From assembly GCA_013396655.1 (NCBI GenBank), contig WBMV01004156.1:124001-188000 (forward strand): 64,000 nt of DNA. The letters are read 5' to 3'. The translations under genes and the position numbers were made by a program. The stretch is from Campylorhamphus procurvoides. Its lineage: Eukaryota > Chordata > Aves > Passeriformes > Dendrocolaptidae. A model generated the notes under the pieces. It was not told where the DNA came from, did not search any database, and worked only from the letters and a program-made list of their open reading frames with translations. Below are positions 39,201 through 51,200 of the stretch, one piece after another (within the stretch, counting starts at the first letter, position 1; each line of letters begins with the position of its first letter).

Positions 39201-42200
39201 TGGAAAAGACAAAACAAATAGGTATAGTGTTTCACATTACCACAAACCCACAAGATTTGAGAAATCCAGAATGAAGTTTTTTCTGAGAATGTATTAATTC
39301 CTTCCCCCTTTTTCAGGGACTCCTTTATTTGAATTTCCATAACTCCCCAAGGCCACGGCTGAGTCTGTGCAAAATACTGAACCCACACTTTCAAGAGATG
39401 ACATGTAACTTAGATATTAAGATTGCAAGCTAAGAAAAGCAAGTGTAGAGGTACTGCATCATTAATGAAAATAACTTCAGTAAAACAGCAGGTATTTTCC
39501 CTTTGGGAAGAATTCATTGTTCTCAGATTCCCATTCTCTCCTGCATCTACAGCAAGTGTTGTGTCAGGGATTTTGGCAAGATTTCTTAGAGCTCATGGGA
39601 ATAATGTGTAGACTTTACAGAAGAAGGTAGTACTGGTGGGGAATCGAGATGGCATCCTCGCTCAAGAGGAGCTTCCCAAGCCTTCCAGGAATTGCCAGGG
39701 TTGCTGGAATAGGACACACTATTAGGCAAGGAGCGGTTCTGTGCAGGAATGTTATCTCTGATCATACACTTATCTTTACAGGAGGCAAGCTGTGTCAAGG
39801 CTGAGATAACTAAAAGATTCTGGCAACTTTCATGCACCAGCTAAGCAGCCTGTCCTGTTACGAAAACCTTCAGATGATATATGTAATGTTCAAGGCCCAC
39901 TGACTCTTCCAAAGTAAAGAATCAGATTTAAAACATGTCCTATTTTGGATGTTGCTCATGGGCTTTTAGCTGATCAGTTGATTATGTGAGGAGCTGCACT
40001 TGGCTTTCAGGAGCTGCCCTCTGTGGGTAGTAGCACAGCTTTTATTTCTCAGCAAATGCAGCCTCATCAGCCCTTTCCTCTCAGTCGTGACTGGTTGCTG
40101 ACTTTTGTCTCTGTGGGCCCAGAGGCACTGCCAGGTAGAACATCAGCCAGTGGCTAATGAGTGCACTCTGGAGCTGTCTCCTGCCAGTGAGCAACAAAAC
40201 AGCCTGAGGAGCACAGCAGAATGATTTGAGAGAGGAGGCACCTTTCCCCTCCAGGGGAACTTTAAGGATAAGCTTTAGAGTCTACAAGAACTGCATTGGA
40301 ATAAATTTTGCCCATCCATTTAGCACTATAGATAGACATGAGAAGTGAGGGTAGGAAAGCTTTAGATTGCCTTGTTTCTCTTCATAGTCTCTTATTGTAG
40401 CATCAGAGGAATTGGTGTGAATTTTAGAGCATAATATAAGGAAATTCTCCATCATCTGAACACATTAATGATACCTGTTCCTCACATTTACTTTACCCCT
40501 TACCTAAGTTTGGGAAGTGCAATGCTTTTCCTTCTGATAGTTGATAGCTTTGTGGTGCACAAACCTGGCTGTCAGTAGCATTTCTCTTGTTTCATACTTG
40601 GGAACAAGTTTGACAGTGGCTTTGCAGCTAGCCAGGTGGAATTTTCTAGAAACAAAACCAATAGATCAAATAGACTTAATGGTCCACGCAGTGCAATTCC
40701 TAGAAATGCCTTGCTGAAACTGGTCATCAGTTGAATATCTATATGATGTTCTTTGATGTAGTGCTGTTTTCTTTGCAAAATAACGTGGAAGGATGTGATC
40801 AACCTTGCATCTCAAATGTATGGATATATAAATTAATTAGAGAAAGTTCTCGGATTGTTCTTCCTGCTTCTTTGAGATTTTTGAGGCATGGAGTGCTTGT
40901 CAAGCTCACGGGACATCTTGTCTTGACCACATCCTTTTGTATTAAACTTTAGGTTGCTTTTCCATCTTTTAAACTTTTTAACACCATTGCATTGAGTCAC
41001 TCCCACTTATATTTTGTACTGTGATAGGGTTTGTTTAGTTCACTGTGTACTGGTTATACTGGGTCTTCCTGATGAGAAGAGCAACGATGGTGTTTTTGAA
41101 AAACATACCTAAAAGATCATATATGGTCATGAAATGCACATAAACAGATGTCAGCTTGATTTTCTGTCCTCCTCTACCTTAGAGTGATTGCTGCTAGTCT
41201 TTCTCCCCACCCTAGAGCATTGAAACAACCATTTTTAAAAAAATTCTCTATTCCATTTCATTTCATTATATGGGAATGGTTTTTTATTTTGTTTTACTCT
41301 GAAAAGGCTGACAAAAAGCCCCTAAGATTGTTAGGAAACAAAAGAAGTTAAATTACATCAGCTGGATAAAAAGTTCTTGTTCTTTTTGGTTTTCATTGTT
41401 TTTTTCCTGCTTGTGGACTTTGCAGCTGTGTCAGGGTCTGCATCAGAAGAGAACAAGTTAAAAACAAGCTTGTGAAAAGATACTTTTGTTGAAGTAGCTG
41501 AGCACAGCTGATGGCTCTGGGAGTATGAAGAGTTCTCAGTGGTAGAAAAACTCTTTTTAAATTATGATTTTAGTGTATTCCTTGTTTGCTTTCCCTCACC
41601 TTGGTGTTCTTGTGTTAACCAGAGTCCTTTGGTCTTTTACTGTCAGCCAGAAGTGGCAGAGCAATATTCCAGGTCAGTTCCCCTGTTAGTGTGAACTCAG
41701 GGCTGGGGAATGTAACACAGATTGCAAAAATAGATTTGGCCGGGGTGGTATCACCATCGAGAGAGAGAGAATTAAATGAAACATGAGTCCCAGTTGAAAA
41801 GCCAGTCCAGTTCCAGTAAACTTTGCAAACACTAACACAACATAAGGCTTAGCAGCAGGAAACAGCAGAGCCTACAGTATCCCTGGAAATGCAAGGCAGT
41901 GTTCCCACCTGCTCCTGGGCAAGCTTCTCTGCCTTGCACTGTAAGGAAGCCATGTAGTTGCAGCTGAAGGCACAGCAGCCACTTGCCCACATCACTGAGG
42001 AAGGGAGAAAAACACTCCTGGCAGTTGTCTGTATGAGATTTTATCTTTCAGGAGAGGGATTGGAAATAGATGCCACTAATTATGGCAAGGCCCCTGTAGT
42101 TTTGTGTGAAACACTAAGATGGTATTGAGAAAGTAATTGCCCTGAAAAAAAGATTGTTAGGAATAAAGTGAGAAACTACAGAGAATGAAGAAAGGAAACA

Positions 42201-45200
42201 AAAACTGTCTTGGAGGTTAGAACGTGTGAAAAAGTAAATGTTGCCAAAGCTCATGCTGGGTTAGACTTTGCAAAGGAAAGGAAAGCAAATTATCCCTTAA
42301 GGATATAGGTAAAAGCAAGGCAAGGGAAACCAGAAGCGGGGGATGGAGCTGGCATAAAATGGAATTTCATGTACAGTCAGTCAGATGGCCTCCAGTCACA
42401 GCTGGCATTGGAGTAAAAGAGTCCCTGCGTAGCAAGACTGGGAAATGAAGACTAATCCCATGATGCCGGAAGAAAAATTTCAGTATTACTATACTGTAAT
42501 GAATGAAAATAAAATCTGGTCAAATAGTCTTTGTCTAAAAAGAAGAGTGGAAGAAGTGTACAGTGAAATTGTGAGCTTTGTGGTAACAGTTTGTGATTAA
42601 ATCAAGCAATCATGATGTATCTTGACTGCCTAATTCAGGGTAGTACTCTGTGACCACTGGGTGACAGAAGTATGACCTGCAGATAAAAAAACTAAAAAGA
42701 AAACCAAAAATCAAACAAAAAAGGTTAAATGTTGATTTGAACAAGTACATGTAAATTAATTTAAACAGTAGTTAAAACACCTTCTTTGAAACAATAGCTA
42801 AGGACTGTTAATTCTGCAAGTGAAGCCCTTTGTTTTGATGCAGGTAAGTGGTATAAACTGTGATGTGGGTCCAACAAAGGCTGTGCCAGGCTGGCTTGGC
42901 AGCTTTTATTGACGACATGATTACCTCTGTGAGGGAAATGTAGTGCATTTGAGAAGTCTGGACTTCAGTAAAGCACCTGAATGCTGACACATGGAAATCA
43001 TTATTTAAACTGGATAAAATGTGGGAGTAGTACATGAAGTGTCAAATAGCTAAGAAGTTGGCTTAAACGAGAGATTAGAGGTTTTATTGAAAAAGAAAAT
43101 AATGGAGTTGGATGTCACCTACAGAATGTGGAGTTTCCCAAAAAGTGATCTGGGGACTGCTCTTTGTAATAATGTCACTAAGGTTTCTGGCCAAAAAAAA
43201 AGAGAAAGGAAGAAGTATGCTAATGAAATTCAGTGCTGAAATTCGGGCAACATTTCAAACCTTCACCAGTGCAGGGGAGGACAGGCATATCGTTCACTAA
43301 GAGCTGCAAAATGTTGCCATCTGTAATATTAAACAGAAATGTAATAGCAGAAAATACCAGGTCAGGCACCAAGAAAGTGGTGAGAATTTTGGCTACCAGC
43401 AAAGTTCTTATCAGTTGAAAGCAAAGAAGGAGAAAGATCTGAACATGTCAGTCAGTAAAAGCCACCAGTATTATGTGGTGTATAAATAGGCAAGTGTGTT
43501 CTGAGCGTGTACCAGCTGAGAGATCCCTGGCAGGGTTGTGTGTTACACTGATAAGGCCTCTGGAAAGCTGGGCTCAGTTCTAATCACACAGGTTCTGGAA
43601 AGGTTAATCCACACTGGGACAGGTGCAGAGACCATGGGCATGATCAGCACACTGAAGAGCTTATCTCCTGAGAGGATTGCTTGGCTTGTTTAGCAAAGCA
43701 AAACAAAAGCATGGAAATATTGGGCTCTGTAAATAGTAAGCTGGGTGAGGGTAAACATTGGTGTGTTTTTCAAGCTAATATATTAGAATTGAAAAAATAA
43801 ATGGATAAATGCAGGTTAGAATATAATTCACTGAGTGCCACAGTGAATGAAGTTCCTTTCCTCCAAGTTTCCTGGTTCACATATCTTTGCAATTTTCTGG
43901 GATTCATGGGATTTTTGCTTTCAAACATGCCACCAAGACTTTTTCCCTGTGATTCATTTAATCACAAATTCTGATTCAAAAGCAAATGAATTCAAGTCTA
44001 TAAAAATTTTAAGATTTGCTCCAAGTGGGCCTTTTTCATTCCTTCCCTCATTTTTAATAGCAACAACATTGTCTTGCTCCCTGTCTCTGTGGGCTTCCCC
44101 TGACAGCTAACAATTGTAACATGCAGCAGGATTGCCCCAGAGCATTCCTGCTGTGTCTCAGACCCACTCTGTGCCCAGTCCTTATTACATAGACTCCATT
44201 GCATCCTTAGTGTTTGCAGCTAAAATGGCCCTCTTTCCTCTCTCAACTAAGACATTTAACATTTTTTTAGCACCTATTAGCCTAAACCACTAAGATTTCC
44301 TTTAGCAGTCTGGCTTCCCAGCAGGTTGTGCCAGTAGTGGCGAACAGGATAATGACATAAGGTATTCTCTCGCTTTATTTACCTCCCTCTGCCTCGTGCC
44401 CCTTTTTTCTCTCAGTCGCTCAGTTTTCTTCCAAAGGGACAGCTCTGACTGTTGCGTTTGTTTCATCCCTGGCTTGCCCTTAGGTTCTAACGTGAACGGG
44501 GTGGAGGAGCCCAGCCTGGCCAAGCGGCTGCGCGGGACGCCGGAGCGCATCGAGCTGGAGAACTACCGGCTGTCGCTGCAGCGGGAGGAGGAACTGGAGG
44601 AGGTGCCCGAAGAGACCCTGGCAGAGCATAACCTGAGCAGCGTGCTGGACAAAGGAACAGAAGAGGATGTGCCCAGCAGGTTAGCACACATTGCCCATGA
44701 GCTTTTTTTATACCCGTCCCAACAGGCTTTTCTCAGCTTTCCTTAACGTGTTGTTTACCAGGTTGCCCTTTCCAAAGTTATTAAAAAAAGTTCTGCATAG
44801 GTACACAGGTATTTTATCTTGTGCTTTCAGGTCTAAATAGCTTATGACCATTCTTAGGAGACATCTATAGGACCATAATGCCACAAAATTAAGGCCTAAA
44901 TTGGAAGGGATTTTTAAATTTTTATTAATTGTCAGATAAATGAATCTCTTGAGCAAACAAAGCACGAATTCAAATAGGGTGTTCCAAAATTGATTTTTCT
45001 TCTGAACGTTTTACATTACAATTCAAAACCACTTTTGATTTCAAGATTCAAGCTTGACACACATGTGATCCTGATGGAATGCTGATGCAATACCTGAGAG
45101 ATATTAATTGGAAGCAATAGTTATGGCTGTCAAAAAATATGTTGTACTATCATGAATTTCTCTTTATCTGCAAAATGCTTTGTAACCACAGCAGGATCCT

Positions 45201-48200
45201 CTTATATACAGGCAGAGCTACTGGAAGCAGTTGTTGCAAGAATCATTGAGAGAAAATCCTCAAAGAGATGCTTTTGAACTTTATAATCAGTCACACACTT
45301 TTGCAGTCTTAATCTCTTAACAGGTTTTAAAATCATCTACTTGTCTTTGTAGCAATAGCAACCCTTACGTTTTCAGCTCTGAGTCTGCCCAGTAGTCTTG
45401 AAATAAACTCAGAAAATGCTGTTATTCATTTCCAAAGACTTAATCCTATGAATATATTCTGTGTATGCATTGCCTACAGATGTAGAGCTGTATGAGAAAG
45501 TGAATAATCTTGGACTATTTGTGGGATTTGCAAACTGTATTTTTTTCACTGGCTCATCTTTTAGTTCCCTGCTATGACAATATAAGTATTAATGGTACCA
45601 GGGATTTGTAGTCCTTTATGTTTCTAGCTCTAAACCAAAATTTACTAGTATGGAGCTATTCACTATTGTTATTCATTGTGTTGATTTCAGTAAATCAGGA
45701 CACAATAGGCTTTCTCAATAAATGGCAGAAAACTTACGAAGGAGAAGAGTTAGTTAAAAAAAAATGAGTTTTGGCATGAAGTTGTTGATCATCTTCAGTG
45801 ATGTTTTGTGAGGTTATGGAGATTGAGAGCAGTACATTTTTAGGTTGGCAAGTTTGATTTTGTCTTGTAGGGTCTTACATTAAGTCAGTTTGACCTGGAA
45901 GAATTTCTGTTTCAAATCTAAATATGGCAACCAGTTTACTCAGAGCATTGACAAGTCTGTGGGCAAAACACCAGAGAGAGAATTTTCAGGTGATGTAGCT
46001 ATTGAGTATCCTCTGTTCAGCCCTATCCACTTCCTGATATGTCACAGAAAGAAGGCAAAAAAAAGGGGAAAAGTCTGACTTTTTCAGCAGCAAAAGGAAA
46101 CAAGTTTTGACTCCTGTAACAAGCCAACCAAAGCCCTGATTTGATCATCTTCACTGTCTTGGTGCAGCGCTGCAGGGTTAGGAGCAGGTGAGGGGATGAG
46201 GAACTCGTTGTCCCCTCCGTGTCTTACAGAGCAATGGGCTCAGGGTTCACTGAGGTGTTAGATCTAAGCCAGGCAGAAACCTCACATTTTGGTTGCTCAG
46301 CTTCCCATCACACACACAAGGGAGCATGCACACTGCAGAGAAAGTTTGCAGGAAACAGTATTCAGAGTATATTTTTTTCAAAAGAGGGTGGATCTTGTTT
46401 AAGCTTCAACAAGAAAAAAGATCAGTTAAGCAACTAAACCCTGACCACACAGGTATGAAATGTGGGAAACCCTTTACATGCCTACTCATTGCCTTTAACT
46501 TGCAGTAGCTCCCCATATGTCACCTGCAGTTTTGGTGTCATCCTTTGTGGCCTTTCAAAGCAGTGTCACTGGACAGCTTGTGCTGTGTGGGTCCCTATGG
46601 TAAGGGAAGAGATTCCTTTCAACAGTTCAGGTTTTCAGTTCATTTCCTCAGCACTAAATCTGTGTATGCACACCTTTCTAATGAGATATTTAACTGTTTA
46701 TACAAGTTTCATAAAGCAACCTACCTTGGTCTATGAATTCTGCTTTATAGGAAAAAAAAAATGTTTAGCTGTTGAATTAATTCCTACGGCACAGAGTTGC
46801 CATGCTGAAAGGAATGCCCACTATACCAGGCCATCTCACTGCTGTCTTTCAGCTTCTCACTTCTCAGTGTTCAAAGGTCAACCAAAAACCAAGTTATAAA
46901 CAAAAGCCAAAGGAGGTAAAGTGAGCTATGTGGTAAAGAATGTATGTCGTCAATATTGCACGCGATAAGCCGGCTGGTTGAAGAGCAGCAGCTCGTCTGT
47001 TCAGCAGTCATGGCAACAATTTGAGCAGCAGTAAACCTTATTGACAGCTCAGAAGACCCCAGCACACAGCACCTGTCAGGTTTATTTCCATACCAAAGGG
47101 TGGGAACATTAATCAGGGAGAAGGGGAACATCACTTTTTATCTCTGTGACAGTATCTGCATAAAGCCTTTGGAATATGCTTTGGTTTCCTGGAATATGCA
47201 GCATGTTTGTGTTCAGTGTTTCACATGCAGTGTGTTAAAAATCAGTATTCAGTTTATGCCATGAGAAAGGGGGTTGTAACCTGAGCAAAATAATGTTATA
47301 TGTATGCAGAACAGTGAGGAGAATTTAAGGGCCTATGGACAGAAGTGTGTGACAATCAGAGCATGGACAAAGGGCTCTTCTTATTAGGTTTGCTATCAAA
47401 AATAGGCACCCTGACAAGTAGATGAATAAAATTATGTAAACTTGATATTACAACTGTACAAGTTATATTTTGTAGATCTGTATATAGAGACTGCATATGA
47501 AGTGTAGCCTTCATTATTTTCAACTTGTTGGTTTTCCCTTTCATTGTGTATATGGAATGGTTTCTGCCAAAGGCTGTTAACCAGCAATAGTGGGCTTAAG
47601 GAAACAGCAGAAATGCTCTTCTCAATTTATTCACCCAAACTTTAACTATTCCTAAACAGTTTTCTCCTTCAGTCAGATGAACTAGGCCTTTTAAGATTTA
47701 TAGGGGAAGCATCCAACAGTTGCTCTAATAAATGCAGTTCTGTTTTGACAACAATCTATTAAGGAAAACAAAGGTAAAAGCACCTTTTCACCCTGTGTAT
47801 GGGTCTCTGAGCGTGCTGTAGTTCCCATCCATTTTCCAGTGACAGATGTAACCATCTTTCTCCCCAGTTCCTCTAGGTAGTCCAGCATGTAAGAGTGAGC
47901 TAGATTAAATGTCATTGTGTAAGTGGTTACATTTCTTGCCCCATCGCTTCAGATGAGGAACTGTTACAATTAAACTGAGCTGGCTCCTAAAAGGCACTGA
48001 TGATTTGCTGGTTTGCGTGGTTTAGGCTTTGCTGTGAGAATAATAAGCTTATTATTGTAATTATCTTTGCACTGCTTCCTACAGTTTTGTGCCCCTGTGT
48101 ATGTGTACTGTGTAATTGGATACATATTTCTGTCTCTGATGTAGAAAAGTGAGTAATTTTGTAATGTTTTTTTGCCCAGCTCTCCTTGATTCACATGCTG

Positions 48201-51200
48201 TATCCTTTGAAGGCCTGATAGTTGTGCTCTGTGTTCTTTGTACTCCCAGAGCCTTCTCTGGTTCACAGCATCAAGTGCCAAAATCATCTTAGCTGTCTTT
48301 GCCAGCAGTAGCTGCCGTATCAAAGATGTGACCTTCTATATTCTGATACTGCTAACAATTTTTGCACTGGTTTATCCAGAGCAACATGATATGAAAGAAA
48401 GTGGTTTCTTTTTGCTGTATTCAACTGGAACAATAAATGCTGCACAAATATTTGAACTTGGCTTCACAGGCACTCTTCTGCTGCTTCATCTTCTTTAAAT
48501 GAAGCAGGACAAGGACCATACTGCAGCCCACATGTGATGCTGTCACCAAAATGCCTATGAAATGTTGCAAGCAGAAAGTCAGTATTATGTTTTGGGCTGG
48601 TGTGTGTTGAAACAATTTGTCAGTGATCTAAGATTAATCAAGGAAACATTAACTGCATAACCTTTAGTATTATTATTTACTATTAACTATATAATCTTTG
48701 TCTTTTTTCTAAAACCTTACAGTAGTTCAGAGTCTGAGATGGAGGAGGAAGATGAGGAAGAAGAAGACGAACTACTGCTGCCTCAGCAACCGCCTTCAGA
48801 CCTGGGTGGTGTGCCGTGGAAAGAGGCCGTGCGGATCCATGCCCTCCTGAAGGGAAAGAGTGAAGAAGAGATTGAGGCTGAGGAGAATCATGAGATTGAG
48901 GACAAAGATGATTATGATGAGGAGGAGTACGAAGAGGAGGAAGAAGATGAGGAGTCGAATGAAGGTTAGATTGGTTTGTCCTTTCTTTCTGCTAGACAGC
49001 AGGGAAAACTGGTTTGAGTATTGGTCATGCAGAATGAGAAAGATTTGCCTGGGAGAACTTTTCTTCTTCTTCTTCTTCTTTCACATCTTTATTGCTCTGA
49101 TATTTGAGGGAGCTATTGTCAAGGAAAGTTTTAGGTGGATCATTCTGGATACAGTAGGACTTTGCCCACAAGGCACTGAGAGAACTAGTATCAACACAAT
49201 ATGCTTCCCATACACCATGCCAACATGTGCAATTCACAGCTTTGTGCTGCTGTATTGGTTTATTGTTGGGTTTTATTATTATTTGGAATTGGATTTCAAT
49301 GTGCCCTTTGTTCTTTGGCAGCAAGAACTGGAAGCATTGTGGTTGGAATGCCTCCCTAAGGGGTAGTGCCCTGTCACTGTCATCAGGGCATTCCAAGAGA
49401 AGCTGCTTGTAGCTCTCCTTAGTTAAAAGGGGGCCTTGAAAAGTCAGGAAGCTCAGGTGGCTCCCATTTTAGCTCTGAGAGATTTCTATGGAAAATCTTA
49501 GGGAAAGACTTCTTCCCCTGTGTTTGTCTCAGTCACCAAAATGCAAAGTTTGTGCTAAGAATAGACATGTTTCCAGTGTTTCACCACCATGCCAAATTTC
49601 TCGCTGATCTTGTCCTTGTCTTTATACTCACATTTCCATTTTGTGGAGACTAGTAGACTCCAAAGAGCTTTCTCGTAAAGGTCTTTGGCTGCCTAATGCA
49701 AGCAGAGGTCCAGTTTTTTGAGCCTTAGTGGCAGCTTTGTTGATGAGCTCAGCAGGCTGCTTGGCTACTTTTTCAACGCAGGAGCTGCATGTCCATGACC
49801 AAAGTCTGTGGAAACCAAGCCTTCTTTTTAAGTCTGGTGACATGCACGTTGTGTGTTTGCTCTGCTGGGCCGTGCTGTTCTTGGACGGATGTTGTTCCAT
49901 TCAAGCAGTTTTCCTGTCAGACACTTTGAACACAGTGGGAGAACGGGGAGTTGCTGGATTTCCAGGCAGTCTCTCTTTCTGATTCTGTCCTCTCTCTTTC
50001 TCTCTTTCCCTCTCTCCATCGCCTGTGTGTGTACACGCGTGTCTGGTGTTAAATGTGGATGTGTGGTTCCCTCTGCTGTAGAGGGGGAGTATAACCCTTG
50101 GGAGAGAGAGCTGCAGCAAGGCCTCTGGCTTCAACGTCTCTCACACGAAGAGGACTCGGGTACATGTAAAGGTACCCCTACACCATCTCCACTCCCATTT
50201 CCCCTGAGGAGGGGGGAATGTTTTAAAGAGCAGGTCCCACATGAGAAGTTTCTGTGTTTTGTTTAATTACCGGCTCGCTCAAAACTGATTTGGGAGCTGT
50301 TTTTATCTTCGTCTCCTGGTCCAAGTGCCAGAAATTAGGTCTGTCTTTGCCACTGGTTTTAGTCAAATGACAACCCTGCCAAGTACCTCAGGATATCTAG
50401 AAAGCTTGGACAATTTGCTACTGTAATTTGCATGAACAGTGACCCCCAGATGTGTTTAGGAGTTCCAAATTTGCTCCATACACACAGACTGCTTGCACCT
50501 GTGCAATATGTCAGACACATGGGACACATCAGAAGTGCTGCATTTAGACTGCCTGTGTCAGCAAATTGCTTTTTTTGTTGTCCTTTGTTGAGTGTTTGTC
50601 TGTGGGGAGAGTCTGAGGGGGAAACTAATCAAGCTACAGCAATCCCTCAAGATTTTTTGAACAATTATATAATGGCCGCAAAATTAATCTGACATTCAAA
50701 TCTAACTGGTTCTGTTCTCTTGCAGTTTATTTTTAATGGTTGTGTCTTTGTAGCATTTGGCCCTAATAGCTTGTTAATACCTTATTCCCTCAATGTGGTT
50801 CATTAGAGCCAGGGTACATAAGGGGAAAATCCAAGTGCCTTTCTGCATGTAAGAGGATATATGAAGTTGTCAAACCGCATAATTTGCAGCTTATGGTTGT
50901 AATAACTGTGGCTTGGCTTCTGACTTTTTTTTTTTAAGAAAAAAAAGGTAGAAGCGTTATAATTTTTTCCCCATTTAACTTTTCTGATGGTAAGAATGAG
51001 AAGTATTAGTAAGACAGCTGAAGGGCATATCTGAAGAAGTTCCCCCTATTGCAGTTGTTTGCTTTCAATCTGGCTCCTCATTCCATTAAAGTGAAAACAT
51101 TGAGGTTGCCCACAGCTATAAAGTGCTGGTAGATGCTACAGTGGAAATGGAGGGGAATGTTACTGTTCCAAATCCAAGTGCAATTACTGTTCAGCTTCCT

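Larger units (their letters stand above)
25017..44483 (+). other. MICAL3: MICAL3 large intron (or 3'UTR of short form, then intron)
   Basis: A 19.5 kb stretch without supported coding exons. It contains a CR1 fragment (34,785-35,215), a solo LTR (37,485-37,980), an old LINE (42,890-43,700) and A/C-rich low-complexity DNA (33,591-33,690). If the read-through exon is used, its 3'UTR occupies the first part; AATAAA occurs at 26,475. All open frames of 60-156 codons in it are short, lack homology I recognise, and overlap on both strands, so I treat them as accidental. Confidence 0.75.

Noticed and set aside
46462..46899. Plus-strand open frame of 145 codons
   Set aside because: Out of MICAL3 context, no exon boundaries fit, and composition is that of random intron. 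Length is within chance for 64 kb read in six frames.
47970..48498. Overlapping open frames on both strands (117 and 86 codons)
   Set aside because: Opposite-strand frames over the same AT-rich intron, with no recognisable motif.
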